DNA of 5,678 nt, taken from assembly GCA_031286185.1 (NCBI GenBank), contig JAITUS010000043.1:1-5678 (forward strand), given 5' to 3'. Every line of letters starts with the position of its first letter. Within the stretch, counting starts at the first letter, position 1. This document shows, piece after piece, positions 5,605 through 5,678 of the stretch. The position numbers were made by a program, and so were the translations under genes. This stretch comes from Rickettsiales bacterium (GTDB taxonomy: Bacteria; Pseudomonadota; Alphaproteobacteria; Rickettsiales; Anaplasmataceae). The notes under the pieces are model-generated. The model ran no database searches. It was not told the DNA's origin and saw nothing but the letters and a program-made list of their open reading frames with translations.

Positions 5605-5678
5605 AGTGTTAACAAGTCAACCACATTACATCTTATTTAGCCCACTTTATTCTAAGAACCTGTTTAAAATCTCGAAGA
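5529..5678. repeat. Right arm of the 150-bp terminal inverted repeat, cut by the window edge
   Basis: This is the reverse complement of 32-181 with one difference (C at 5590). It begins sharply at 5529 and is still matching at the last base, so the repeat very likely continues beyond the window. It carries the 5' part of the doubtful open frame at 5422-5604. Confidence 0.93.

Overview
The window looks like a piece of a small, AT-rich alphaproteobacterial endosymbiont genome, most probably Wolbachia (order Rickettsiales). The signs are an ankyrin-repeat gene, a short dispersed repeat built on CTGGGATGACA-like units that resembles intergenic repeats of Wolbachia, a tRNA gene without an encoded CCA, and divergent versions of housekeeping genes. 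The assignment rests on recognition of sequence style and protein families, not on a search. The two ends are inverted copies of one 150-bp sequence (32-181 and 5529-5678, one mismatch seen), and the right copy runs off the window. This could be the two ends of a mobile or duplicated element at which an assembly contig breaks.

Left part, minus strand: an ankyrin-repeat gene (845 to 284) is split by a one-base shift in an A6 run, behind a near-consensus promoter. Upstream of it lie a 24-bp-period repeat cluster and a two-gene operon, era (GTPase, ribosome assembly) followed by a DEDD 3'-5' exonuclease of the PolB-exonuclease-like family. The two reading frames overlap by 8 bases. The era promoter sits so close to the GTG start that the mRNA may be leaderless.

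Centre: a 277-bp divergent intergenic region separates era from a plus-strand Fic-family AMP-transferase gene. The Fic protein has a complete active-site motif, an N-terminal inhibitory motif and a probable C-terminal winged helix. The approach to fic carries five exact TTATTTTC/GAAAATAA half-sites in two related 42-bp blocks, the last lying in the promoter spacer. This looks like an autoregulatory operator array and is the most interesting part of the window.

Right part, minus strand: tRNA-Ser(GGA), then a short gene for the NAD-binding and iron-sulfur part of a PyrK/NfnA-type oxidoreductase that lacks its FAD domain, then 5-formyltetrahydrofolate cyclo-ligase. The last two overlap by 17 bases, and the cyclo-ligase gene ends 42 bases inside the 3' end of fic on the opposite strand. 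Between the tRNA and the right inverted repeat is only a weak 60-residue open frame. No CRISPR array, toxin-antitoxin pair, prophage module or complete insertion sequence is visible.
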